NCBI RefSeq assembly: GCF_002999235.1
Contig: NZ_CP027236.1
Location: 2,356,001-2,420,000 of the forward strand
Length of the DNA: 64,000 nt
DNA from: Actinomyces sp. oral taxon 897
GTDB taxonomy: Bacteria > Actinomycetota > Actinomycetes > Actinomycetales > Actinomycetaceae
Reading direction: 5' to 3'
The number at the start of each line of letters is the position of its first letter. Positions within the stretch are counted from its first letter, which is position 1. The notes below the pieces were generated by a model. The model was not told the DNA's origin. It made no database searches and was given only the letters and a program-made list of their open reading frames with translations. Positions 33,865-42,401 of the stretch are shown here, piece after piece. A program made the translations under genes and the position numbers.

Positions 33865-35294
33865 CAGTTACCCTGCGGTACTCCGCCCGCAGTGATATCG
33901 GACTCGTCCGCCAGACCAATCAGGACTCCGGCTACGCTGGCCCGCACCTGTGCGCCATGTGCGACGGTATGGGAGGCCCTGCCGGGGGTGACATCGCCTC
34001 GGCGATCGCCATCGAGCACCTGGCGCCCCTGGACGCGGACTCCCACCAGGCCAGCGAGATGCTGGGGCTGCTGCGGGAGGCCATCCAGTCCACCCACACC
34101 GACCTGGTGACCCTGTCCAACCAGGACCCCGACCTGGCCGGGCTGGGCACCACCTGCGTGGCCGTCATGCGCAGCGGCAACAAGCTCGCCATGGTCCACG
34201 TCGGGGACTCGCGCGCCTACCTCCTACGTGACGGCGGGCTCACCCAGGTCACCACGGACCACACCTTCGTGGAGTACCTGGTGGAGTCCGGCCGCCTCAC
34301 CCGTGAGCAGGCCCGCCGCCACCCCCAGCGCTCGGTGCTCCTGCGGGTCCTGGGCGACGCCGAGGGCGAGGTCCAGCTCGACGAGTCCATCCGTGAGGCG
34401 GTCCCCGGGGACCGGTGGCTGCTGTGCTCCGACGGCCTGAGCGGCCCGGTGACGGCGGAGACCATTGCCGAGGTCCTGTCCACCGTCCCCGACCCGGGGC
34501 AGGCCGGCGACCAGCTCATTGACCTGGCCCTGCGCGCCGGGGGGCCGGACAATGTCACGGCCGTCATCTTCGACGTCGTGGAGGAGGCGGAGGCCGACAC
34601 CACCCCCCAGCTCGTGGGCGCGGTGGCCAACCGGCGGGCCCGCCTGGCCGCCGCCGCGGGGGACTCCCCCGAGTCCCGGCCCAACCCCGAGGCCCCGACC
34701 GAGATCCTCCCTACCTCCCCGGGCCCTACCGCCGCCACCCCGGCAGCCAAGGCCGCTGCCCTGGTGGCGGGTCTGGAGGAGACCTCCGGCCCCCCTCGCA
34801 CCGGCGAGGAGGAGGCGGTGGCCGCTGAGGCCGTGGCCCAGGGCAACTCCCGGCGACGCCGTCGCCGCCGCTCGATCCTGGCCACCCTCGTCCTCGTCCT
34901 TGCCCTGGTCGTGGCCGGGTTCCTGGGCTACCAGTGGACCCAGAGCCAGTACTACGTGACCATCGCCGACGGGAAGGTTGCCATCTTTCAGGGCATCCCC
35001 CAGGCTCTCGGGCCCCTTGAGCTCAGCCACCTGGTGGAGAGCTACTCCGAGCCGGACACCGCCACCCTGGACGACCAGATGATCCGCCGCCTGAACGAGA
35101 CCGTCTCCCAGCCCTCCCTGGAGGCCGCCCGGGAGTACATAAACGTCACCGTCATGCAGCACCGCACCGTCGTCGTCCTGCCCCAGGCCACCACCCCCGC
35201 CCCGTCCGCGACGCCAGCCCCCGCGCAGCCAGCGCCGTCGGCGCCGTCGGTACAGCCTGAGCCGGGTGCGCAGACCACAGCGGAGGCGGCCTGA
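33861..35294 (+). CDS. pstP: PP2C-family Ser/Thr phosphatase PstP
   Basis: A 477-residue transmembrane phosphatase that reverses PknA/PknB phosphorylation. The PP2C metal-binding motifs are all present: RQTNQDSGY, CDGMGG, VHVGDSRAYL, LLCSDGLSG and GGPDNVT. After residue 240 comes an acidic/Ala-rich linker, a basic RRRRRR stretch and a transmembrane helix (ILATLVLVLALVVAGFLGY, about 335-353). An extracytoplasmic domain follows with a Pro/Ala-rich end. ATG 33861 overlaps the fhaB stop; longer upstream in-frame starts would overlap fhaB entirely. Confidence 0.94.
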   Translation: MTVTLRYSARSDIGLVRQTNQDSGYAGPHLCAMCDGMGGPAGGDIASAIAIEHLAPLDADSHQASEMLGLLREAIQSTHTDLVTLSNQDPDLAGLGTTCVAVMRSGNKLAMVHVGDSRAYLLRDGGLTQVTTDHTFVEYLVESGRLTREQARRHPQRSVLLRVLGDAEGEVQLDESIREAVPGDRWLLCSDGLSGPVTAETIAEVLSTVPDPGQAGDQLIDLALRAGGPDNVTAVIFDVVEEAEADTTPQLVGAVANRRARLAAAAGDSPESRPNPEAPTEILPTSPGPTAATPAAKAAALVAGLEETSGPPRTGEEEAVAAEAVAQGNSRRRRRRRSILATLVLVLALVVAGFLGYQWTQSQYYVTIADGKVAIFQGIPQALGPLELSHLVESYSEPDTATLDDQMIRRLNETVSQPSLEAAREYINVTVMQHRTVVVLPQATTPAPSATPAPAQPAPSAPSVQPEPGAQTTAEAA

Positions 35295-35296
35295 GC

Positions 35297-36778
35297 ATGG
35301 CGTCGATCTTCAACTCGGCGACCAGCGGGACCCCACGCGGCTCCGGGCGCTGGATCGAGGCCCTCCTGCTCGTCTTCGCCATTGTGCTGGGCCTGGGAGG
35401 CTTTGTCCTGACGGCCGTCAACCGCACCGGGGACTCCCCGGGGCAGATTCTCCAGCTCGGTGGGGCGCTCGTCATTATCAGCCTCATTGTGCACATGTGG
35501 GTGCGCTGGACCGCCCCCTGGGCGGACCCGGTCCTCCTTCCCGCCGCGGTGGCCCTCAACGGGATCGGCCTGGCCATGATCCAGCGCCTGGACCTGGCCT
35601 ACGCGCGCAGCGAGAGGACCGTCCAGTACGTCGTGGGCTTTAAGCAGGCCATGTGGACCGGGATCGGGGTCATCCTCTTCTGTGGCGTCCTCATGCTGCG
35701 CGACTACCGCCTGCTGCGCCGCTGGGACTGGGGGGCCATGGTCGCGGGCCTGGTCTTCCTCGTCCTGCCCTTCGTGCCGGGCCTGGGCACCGATATCAAC
35801 GGCGCCCAGATCTGGATCCGCCTGGGCCCCATGTCCTTCCAGCCTGCCGAGCTGAGCAAGGTGTTCCTGGCGGTGTTCTTCGCCTCCTTCCTGGTGGCCA
35901 ACCGGGACAACCTGGCCCTGGCGGGGCGGCGCGTGCTGCACATGAACCTGCCGCGCGCCCGCCACCTGCTGCCCCTGCTGGTGGTGTGGGGGGTGAGCCT
36001 GTGCGTGCTCGTCCTCCAGCGCGACCTGGGCACCTCGGTGCTCCTGTTCGGCCTGTTCGTGGTGACCCTGTACGTGGCCACGGACCGGCCCTCCTGGCTC
36101 CTCATCGGCGCCGGGCTGTTCCTGCCGGCGGCCTGGTTCGCGGCCACCCACCTCAACCACGTGGCCAACCGCATTAACGGCTGGCTCCACGCCATGGACA
36201 CCGAGGTCTACAACGCCATCGGCGGCTCCTGGCAGCTGGTCACCGGGCTGTTCGGCATGGCCTCGGGCGGGATCCTGGGCTCGGGCTGGGGCAAGGGCGA
36301 CCCCGATCAGGTGACCTTCGCCAACTCCGACTTCATTGTCGCCTCCCTGGGCGAGGAGCTGGGGCTGACCGGCCTGCTGGCCATCCTCATGCTCTACCTG
36401 GTCATTGTCGAGCGCGGCCTGCGCACCGCGGTGGCCCTCAAGGACGGGTTCGGCAAGCTCCTGGCCACCAGCCTGTCCTTCACCCTGGCCCTCCAGGTCT
36501 TCGTGGTGGTCGGCGGCGTCACCCGGCTCATCCCCCTGACGGGCCTGACCGCACCGTTCCTTGCTTACGGCGGCTCCTCGCTCGTGGCAAACTGGATCAT
36601 CCTGGCCCTTCTCATACGCCTGTCCGACGCCGCCCGGCGTCCCGCCCCTGCCGCCCCCCGCATTATTGACACCGCTGAGCTGCCCAGCCGCCTGCGTGAG
36701 CAGGTCCTGACAGATGACACCCCCGCGTCGGCACCGCCCGTACGGCCGACCCAGGATCCCCGTGAGGAACACCCGTGA
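35297..36778 (+). CDS. rodA: SEDS-family peptidoglycan polymerase RodA
   Basis: A 493-residue polytopic membrane protein, about ten helices, of the FtsW/RodA/SpoVE family that polymerises lipid II. The family signatures RLGPMSFQPAELSKVFL, LVLQRDLGTSVLLF, WGKGDPDQVTFANSDFIVASLGEELG and TGLTAPFLAYGGSSLVANW are intact. Its class-B PBP partner is encoded directly downstream with a 4-base overlap. A cytoplasmic Pro-rich tail of about 50 residues follows the last helix. Confidence 0.94.
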   Translation: MASIFNSATSGTPRGSGRWIEALLLVFAIVLGLGGFVLTAVNRTGDSPGQILQLGGALVIISLIVHMWVRWTAPWADPVLLPAAVALNGIGLAMIQRLDLAYARSERTVQYVVGFKQAMWTGIGVILFCGVLMLRDYRLLRRWDWGAMVAGLVFLVLPFVPGLGTDINGAQIWIRLGPMSFQPAELSKVFLAVFFASFLVANRDNLALAGRRVLHMNLPRARHLLPLLVVWGVSLCVLVLQRDLGTSVLLFGLFVVTLYVATDRPSWLLIGAGLFLPAAWFAATHLNHVANRINGWLHAMDTEVYNAIGGSWQLVTGLFGMASGGILGSGWGKGDPDQVTFANSDFIVASLGEELGLTGLLAILMLYLVIVERGLRTAVALKDGFGKLLATSLSFTLALQVFVVVGGVTRLIPLTGLTAPFLAYGGSSLVANWIILALLIRLSDAARRPAPAAPRIIDTAELPSRLREQVLTDDTPASAPPVRPTQDPREEHP

Positions 36779-38265
36779 ACCGTCAGATCCACCAGGTCAC
36801 CGTCCTGGTCGTTGTCCTCTTCCTCGTCCTGGGCGTCTCTGTCACGAGCGTCCAGGGCTTTGCCCACCCGGCCCTGTGGGAGTTCTCCTCACCCCAAGGC
36901 AACCTCGTGACCGACGTCCGCAACTCCCGTACCGTCTACTCCGAGTTCGGCCGGGACCGCGGTGACATCACGGTGGCCAACGGCACCATCGCCACCTCCG
37001 AGGAGTCCGACGACGCCTACGGCTACCAGCGCGTGTACTCCGACGGCCCGCTCTACGCGCCCGTGACCGGCTACTTCTCCACGACCTTCGCCTCCATCAC
37101 GGGTCTGGAGCGGGCGGAGAACTCGGTCCTCAACGGGGACGACCCCGCCCTGTTCTCCTCCCGTGTCCGCTCCCTGATCACCGGCGGCAGCCAGCAGGGA
37201 GGCAATGTGGAGCTGACCATTAACCCCGTGGTCCAGAAGGCCGCCTGGGACGCCCTGGGCGGTCGGCGCGGCTCGGTGGTCGCCCTGGATCCCAGTACCG
37301 GCCGCATCCTGGCCCTGGTCTCCTCCCCCTCCTACGACCCCAACCTCCTGGCCTCCCACGACTCCGGCACGGCCCAGGGCACCTGGGACTCCCTGACCGC
37401 CGACCCGGCCCACCCGCTCATGAACCGGGCCATCGCCGGGGACCTGTACGCCCCCGGCTCGACCTTCAAGATCCTCACGGTCGCGGCCGCACTGCGCGCC
37501 GGCAAGACCACCCCCACCACCGAGGTGGCCGCCCCGGACCGCATCACCCTGCCGGGCACCAACCACACCCTGACCAACTACGAGGGGGAGTCCTGCGGCA
37601 ACGGGAAGGTCACCCTGACCTACGCCTTCGCCGAGTCCTGCAACACGCCCTTCGCCAAGATGGCCATGGACCTGGGGGACACCGCCCTGGCCAACGAGGC
37701 CGCCGCCTGGGGCTTCGGGGCGGACCTGTCCATCCCCCTGACGGTCACCCCCTCGACCTACCCCGCCAACGACTCGGCGGCCATGACCGCCATGGCCGGG
37801 ATCGGCCAGGCCTCGGTCAAGGCCACCCCCCTCCAGATGGCCATGGTGGCGGCCACGGTCGCCAACAAGGGCAAGCAGATGCGCCCCTACCTGGTGGCCT
37901 CCACCATGGACGCCGACCTCAACACCATCTCCTCCACCACGCCCTCCGTGCTGCGTGAGCCCATTGACGAGGCCACCGCCGCCAGCCTGTCCACCATGAT
38001 GCAGCAGGTCGTCTCCTCGGGGACGGCCACCTCCGCGCAGGTGGCCGGGGTGCAGGTGGCCGGCAAGACGGGCACCGCCGAGACCGGCTCGGACGAGGGC
38101 GGCCCCACGTCCTGGTTCATTGGCTTCGCGGGCACCGACCTGTCCAGGCCCACCATCGCCCTGGCCGTGGTCCTCGACGGCGGCCAGCAGACCACCGGCG
38201 GTACCGGCGGCTCCCTGGCCGGCCCGGTGGCGGCCTCCGTCATTGACGCGGCGGTGGACCAGTGA
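36775..38265 (+). CDS. pbpA: Penicillin-binding protein PbpA (class B transpeptidase)
   Basis: A 496-residue transpeptidase with an N-terminal anchor (about residues 8-28). Active-site motifs are STFK (Ser229-Lys232), SCN (288-290) and KTGT (431-434). The N-terminal region TDVRNSRTVYSEFGRDRGDI matches the short non-catalytic domain of mycobacterial PbpA. GTG start 36775 overlaps rodA. It cross-links glycan made by RodA; both are controlled by the kinases encoded next. Confidence 0.94.
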   Translation: MNRQIHQVTVLVVVLFLVLGVSVTSVQGFAHPALWEFSSPQGNLVTDVRNSRTVYSEFGRDRGDITVANGTIATSEESDDAYGYQRVYSDGPLYAPVTGYFSTTFASITGLERAENSVLNGDDPALFSSRVRSLITGGSQQGGNVELTINPVVQKAAWDALGGRRGSVVALDPSTGRILALVSSPSYDPNLLASHDSGTAQGTWDSLTADPAHPLMNRAIAGDLYAPGSTFKILTVAAALRAGKTTPTTEVAAPDRITLPGTNHTLTNYEGESCGNGKVTLTYAFAESCNTPFAKMAMDLGDTALANEAAAWGFGADLSIPLTVTPSTYPANDSAAMTAMAGIGQASVKATPLQMAMVAATVANKGKQMRPYLVASTMDADLNTISSTTPSVLREPIDEATAASLSTMMQQVVSSGTATSAQVAGVQVAGKTGTAETGSDEGGPTSWFIGFAGTDLSRPTIALAVVLDGGQQTTGGTGGSLAGPVAASVIDAAVDQ

Positions 38266-39479
38266 CACCTGAGCCGGGGCTGGAGCTCCAGGGGCGCTAC
38301 CAGCTCGTCGAGCGCATAGCGATCGGCGGCATGGGGGAGGTCTGGAAGGCCCGTGACCTGCGCAGCGGCCGTATGGTCGCGGCCAAGATCCTGCGCCCCG
38401 AGCTCACGGGCGACGAGATCTTCCTGTCGCGTCTGCGTGCCGAGGCCGCCAACTCCCGCGGCCTGCGCCACCCCAACCTCGCCGTCGTGCTCGACGCCGG
38501 GGAGCGTGACGGCTCAGGGTGGCTCATTATGGAGCTGGTCCAGGGCCGTCCCCTCTCCGACGTCCTGGCGGAGAAGGGCACCATGGCGCCCTCCGAGATC
38601 CTGCCGATCCTGGCCCAGGTGGCCCGTGCCCTCCAGGTGGTCCACGACGCCAACGTCGTGCACCGCGACGTCAAGCCCTCCAATATCCTCATTAACCAGG
38701 AGGGCCTGGCCAAGCTCACCGACTTCGGGATATCCACGGGTCGCAACCAACGTCCTATGACGGCCACCGGCATGGTCATGGGCACCGCCCAGTACCTGGC
38801 CCCCGAGCAGGCCATGGGGAACATGGCCACGCCCGCCGGGGACATCTACGCCCTGGGGATCATCGCCTACGAGGCCCTGATGGGGCAGCGTCCCTTCACC
38901 GGCTCCACCCAGGTGGACATCGCCTTCGCCCACGTCAACGAGCCGGTGCCGGAGCTACCGGAGTCGGTGCCTGCCGAGGTCAGGCAGATCATTATGGAGC
39001 TCCTGGCCAAGCGGCCCGGTGACCGGCCGGCCACGGCCCGGGAGCTGGCCCGACGCCTGGACCGGATCGTGGTCAACCTGCCTCCGGACTCCTGGGACCC
39101 GCGTCGTAATGTCACCTGGCACACGACCGGCCGCCCGGTACAGCCTCTGTCCGCCCAGGAAGACGCGGTGGTAAAGGTCACATCCCGACGGGATCTGCGT
39201 GCCCCACGCCGTCCCCGGCTGGGGGCCACGTTCTCACGACCTGCGACGCAGGCCATCCCGAGGGCGTCGGACGCGGGGGGCGGATCCCGTGGGCCGGGGC
39301 ACCGTGACGACGACCGCTCCCCCCGGAGCGGTCCCGGCGGGCTGAGTCCGCGGACCTGGTACGCCATTGTGGTGGCCCTGGTGGTTATTGTTATCCTACT
39401 CACTCTTGCGAATGCTCTCGCCTCAGCGCAGGACACTGCCTCAGCCTCGTCCACCCTCTCGTCCAAGGAGGCACTGTGA
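38262..39479 (+). CDS. pknA: Ser/Thr protein kinase PknA
   Basis: A 405-residue kinase. The kinase domain (about 12-270) has IAIGGMGEVW, the lysine in VAAKIL, VVHRDVKPSNIL, TDFGIS and APEQAMG. A basic/Gly-rich juxtamembrane segment leads to one transmembrane helix near the C-terminus (WYAIVVALVVIVILLTLA, about 366-383) and a very short outer tail. Without PASTA repeats it matches PknA rather than PknB. GTG start overlapping pbpA by 4 bases and an overlapping pknB start confirm the operon. Confidence 0.92.
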   Translation: MTPEPGLELQGRYQLVERIAIGGMGEVWKARDLRSGRMVAAKILRPELTGDEIFLSRLRAEAANSRGLRHPNLAVVLDAGERDGSGWLIMELVQGRPLSDVLAEKGTMAPSEILPILAQVARALQVVHDANVVHRDVKPSNILINQEGLAKLTDFGISTGRNQRPMTATGMVMGTAQYLAPEQAMGNMATPAGDIYALGIIAYEALMGQRPFTGSTQVDIAFAHVNEPVPELPESVPAEVRQIIMELLAKRPGDRPATARELARRLDRIVVNLPPDSWDPRRNVTWHTTGRPVQPLSAQEDAVVKVTSRRDLRAPRRPRLGATFSRPATQAIPRASDAGGGSRGPGHRDDDRSPRSGPGGLSPRTWYAIVVALVVIVILLTLANALASAQDTASASSTLSSKEAL

Positions 39480-41329
39480 CCGTCCACCACCAGGTTCTCG
39501 CTGGCCGTTACGAGGTCCGCGAACTCATCGGCCGCGGCGGCATGGCCGAGGTCCACCTCGGGTACGACACCCGCCTCAACCGCGTCGTGGCCATCAAGCT
39601 GCTACGCAGCGACATCGCGGGGGACGCCACCTTCCAGGAGAGGTTCCGTCGGGAGGCGCAGAGCGCGGCCGCCCTCAACCACCCCTCCATCGTGGCGGTC
39701 TACGACTCCGGCGAGGAGGTCTTCACCCAGGCTGACGGCTCCATTAAACAGGTGCCCTACATTGTCATGGAGTACGTGGAGGGGCACACCGTGCGTGAGC
39801 TCCTGGGCGACGGCGAGGCAGTCCCTATCTCCGAGGCGGTGGAGATCGTCACCGGCGTCCTGGACGCGCTGGAGTACTCCCACCGGGCCGGGATCGTCCA
39901 CCGTGACATTAAGCCCGGGAACATTATGCTCACCTCCACCGGCATGGTGAAGGTCATGGACTTCGGTATCGCGCGGGCCATGGAGGACTCCGCCGCCACC
40001 GTTACCCAGCAGCACGCCGTGGTGGGCACCGCCCAGTACCTCTCCCCCGAGCAGGCCCGCGGGGAGATCGTGGACACCCGCAGCGACCTGTACTCCACCG
40101 GCTGCCTCCTCTACGAGCTCCTCACCGGGCGCCCGCCCTTTACCGGCGACTCGGCGGTGGCTATCGCCTACCAGCACGTACGCGAGATCCCCAAGCCGCC
40201 GTCGGCGATAGCGGCCGACATCCCCGAGTCCCTGGACAGGGTGGTGCTCAAGGCCCTGGCCAAGAGCCGTGACGACCGCTACCAGGACGCCGCCCACATG
40301 CGCACCGAGCTGGCGGCGGCGGCCCGCGGCATGTCCGTGGCCGCCCCGGCGGTGGACAGCTGGCAGGAGGCCGACCCGACCACGGTCGTCCAGGACCGCA
40401 AGACCACCGCGACCCCGCCGACCCCCGGCCCTCCGGCGCCTCCGGTACCCGCCCCGCACACCCCCTCGCCCCAGGCGCCCGACGAGCCGGAGCCCCGCCG
40501 CTACACCTGGGTGTGGGCGCTCCTCATTGTCCTGGCCGCCTCCACCGTGGTCGTGGGCGTGCTCATGGCCAACGGGGTGATCGGCGGTCCCGGCAAGCCC
40601 ACTGTGGCCCCCTCCACCGGGCCGACGGCGGCCGCGGTGCCCGACGTCTCCGGCAAGAGCGAGGACGACGCCAGGAAGGCTATCGAGGCCCTGGGCCTGG
40701 TCTATGCCAAGGGCTCGGACGTGGCCAGCGACACCATTGACTCCGGTCTGGCCGTCTCCAGCGAGCCGGGTGCCGGCACGAGCCTGGTGGTGGGCAAGAC
40801 CGTCACCGTCCACTTCTCCTCCGGCTCGGCCATGGTGGATGTCCCGGACGTGTCCGGCAAGTCCCAGGCCGACGCGCGTTCCATCCTGACCAAGGCCGGG
40901 CTGGTTGTGGGAGACGTCACCTCGGAGGACTCCCCGGGGGTCAAGAACGGTGACGTCATCCGCACCGACCCGGTCTCGGGGACCTCGGTCCAGCGCGGCT
41001 CCAGCGTCTCCCTGGTGGTGGCCTCCGGCCGGGTCACGGTCCCGGGGGTCAAGGGCATGAAGGAGGACGAGGCCAGTGACGCCCTCCGGCAGGCGGGCCT
41101 GACCGTCAAGATCGTCACCAAGGCCACCACCAACCAGGACGAGGACGGCAAGGTCATTGAGGTCTCGCCCGAGGACAAGACGGTGGACAGCGGTACCACG
41201 GTGACCATTACCATTGGGGCCTACCAGGCGCCTCCGTCGCCGTCGGCGACAGCGACTACGCAAGCTGCGCAGCCGAAGCAGGGGGGAGAGGCGTCGGGTC
41301 AGCCCCCCAAGTCCACCAAGAACCCGTAG
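39476..41329 (+). CDS. pknB: Ser/Thr protein kinase PknB with PASTA repeats
   Basis: A 617-residue receptor kinase. The N-terminal kinase domain (about 10-275) shows IGRGGMAEVH, VAIKLL, IVHRDIKPGNIM, MDFGIAR and the activation-loop threonines in SAATVTQQHAVVGTAQY. A Pro-rich linker precedes one transmembrane helix (VWALLIVLAASTVVVGVLMA, about 345-364). Three PASTA domains follow (VPDVSGKSEDDA, VPDVSGKSQADA, VPGVKGMKEDEA) that bind muropeptides or lipid II. Mycobacterial PknB has four, so one fewer is seen here. A Ser/Pro/Lys-rich tail ends the protein. Confidence 0.95.
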   Translation: MTVHHQVLAGRYEVRELIGRGGMAEVHLGYDTRLNRVVAIKLLRSDIAGDATFQERFRREAQSAAALNHPSIVAVYDSGEEVFTQADGSIKQVPYIVMEYVEGHTVRELLGDGEAVPISEAVEIVTGVLDALEYSHRAGIVHRDIKPGNIMLTSTGMVKVMDFGIARAMEDSAATVTQQHAVVGTAQYLSPEQARGEIVDTRSDLYSTGCLLYELLTGRPPFTGDSAVAIAYQHVREIPKPPSAIAADIPESLDRVVLKALAKSRDDRYQDAAHMRTELAAAARGMSVAAPAVDSWQEADPTTVVQDRKTTATPPTPGPPAPPVPAPHTPSPQAPDEPEPRRYTWVWALLIVLAASTVVVGVLMANGVIGGPGKPTVAPSTGPTAAAVPDVSGKSEDDARKAIEALGLVYAKGSDVASDTIDSGLAVSSEPGAGTSLVVGKTVTVHFSSGSAMVDVPDVSGKSQADARSILTKAGLVVGDVTSEDSPGVKNGDVIRTDPVSGTSVQRGSSVSLVVASGRVTVPGVKGMKEDEASDALRQAGLTVKIVTKATTNQDEDGKVIEVSPEDKTVDSGTTVTITIGAYQAPPSPSATATTQAAQPKQGGEASGQPPKSTKNP

Positions 41330-41335
41330 TAGCAG

Positions 41336-41375
41336 GGTTGGGGCGGGTGCTGCCTAGGCGCCCGCCCCAACCTTT
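41336..41375 (+). terminator. Terminator after pknB
   Basis: A 12-bp perfect stem (GGTTGGGGCGGG 41336-41347 with CCCGCCCCAACC 41361-41372) followed by TTT, 7 bases after the pknB stop codon. The end of the fhaA-pknB operon. Confidence 0.8.
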
Positions 41376-41577
41376 CCGCACGGGGCGGATCCTCAATGCC
41401 CAGAAGGCCTCCCAGGCCGAGCCCACCCGCGCAGGCGGCACCTCGTACCTGCCCTGACGGTTGATGTACCGGTTCTCGTCCGGTGCGGATATGCTCTCGC
41501 ACACCGCTCGGCGGGCATCACCGATGAGCCTCTGAAGCCTTGTCTTCATGACCGAATCGGCGCCAGGTGGCCGAGAA

Positions 41578-41967
41578 TCAGGCCGCCAGGGCGCCCAGGG
41601 CTAGGCCTGCGCAGGCCGCCAGCCAGCTGATCCCCACCATGAGCAGGGTGTGGGCGCACCCGGCCCGCGCCCGACCCGCCATGAACAGCCGGGCCCCCTC
41701 CACGCAGGCGGTGGAGAAGGTCGAGTAGCCGCCCAGGAAGCCGGTGGCCAGCACCCGGTAGGTCTCGCCGGCCGTCAGTGCGGCCGCCAGCCCAATGAGG
41801 AGGCAGGCACTCACATTGACCACCATGGTCCCCCAGGGGATCTCCAGGTGGGTGCGCTGGGTGCGCCGGGCCCGTCGCGCCCCGGTCCACGCCCCCACGC
41901 GCTGGTCCACCAGGTAGCGGCTCACCGCGCCCGCCCCACCGGCCAGGGCTACCAGCACCCAGGTCAT
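41578..41967 (-). CDS. crcB: CrcB/Fluc fluoride channel, second gene
   Basis: A 129-residue four-helix membrane protein. Fluc motifs are GGAGAVSRYLVDQRV, GTMVVNVSACLLIG and ATGFLGGYSTFSTACVEGARL (the conserved GGxTTFSTF-type element). It starts 4 bases inside the end of the other crcB gene. In actinobacteria two crcB genes in tandem are common and may form heterodimeric channels, each pore expelling fluoride. Confidence 0.92.
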   Translation of the reverse strand: MTWVLVALAGGAGAVSRYLVDQRVGAWTGARRARRTQRTHLEIPWGTMVVNVSACLLIGLAAALTAGETYRVLATGFLGGYSTFSTACVEGARLFMAGRARAGCAHTLLMVGISWLAACAGLALGALAA

Positions 41968-42401
41968 GCGGTCCTCCTGGCCACTGCGAGCCCGACCCCG
42001 GCCGCCACCAGCCCGGCCCCCAGGGACAGGGCCGCGTAGCCGACTCCGGCCCAGCCCATGCGGTCGACCTGGAGGACAAAGGTGGAGTAGGTGGTCAGGC
42101 CCCCCATAAAGCCGGTCCCTGCCAACAGCCGGAGACGGCGTCGTCCGGGGGTCTGCTCCACCTGGGCCAGGTGCCCCAGCAGCAGGCCCAGCAGGAAGGC
42201 CCCCACCACGTTGACCAGCAGCGTGCGCGGCACGTCAACGGCGACCACCGCGCGCACCAGTGTCCCGGCGGCCCCGCCCAGGGCGACCCACCCCAGGGCG
42301 CTGCACGCCCGTAAGCCCTGACCACGTGCCTCCGGTCTGCTCTGCCGGGCCCTGCCGGCGTCAGCCTGTCCGCTACCGCGGGTGCCTGTGGTCTCAGCCA
42401 T
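41964..42401 (-). CDS. crcB: CrcB/Fluc fluoride channel, first gene
   Basis: A 145-residue membrane protein from ATG 42401, which overlaps the preceding DUF2079 stop by 8 bases. After a 30-residue charged N-terminus come four helices with GGAAGTLVRAVVAVDVPRT, GTLLVNVVGAFLLG-like TLLVNVVGAFLLGLL, and GTGFMGGLTTYSTFVLQ. Longer in-frame starts would lie inside the upstream gene and read low-complexity sequence, so I reject them. Partner of the gene at 41578. Confidence 0.92.
   Translation of the reverse strand: MAETTGTRGSGQADAGRARQSRPEARGQGLRACSALGWVALGGAAGTLVRAVVAVDVPRTLLVNVVGAFLLGLLLGHLAQVEQTPGRRRLRLLAGTGFMGGLTTYSTFVLQVDRMGWAGVGYAALSLGAGLVAAGVGLAVARRTA

Noticed and set aside
41256..41549. A 97-codon minus-strand frame between pknB and crcB (starts MKTRLQRLIGDARRAV)
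   Set aside because: The first 55 codons look somewhat protein-like, but there is no ribosome site. The frame runs through the pknB terminator and into the pknB coding region, and no family is recognisable.
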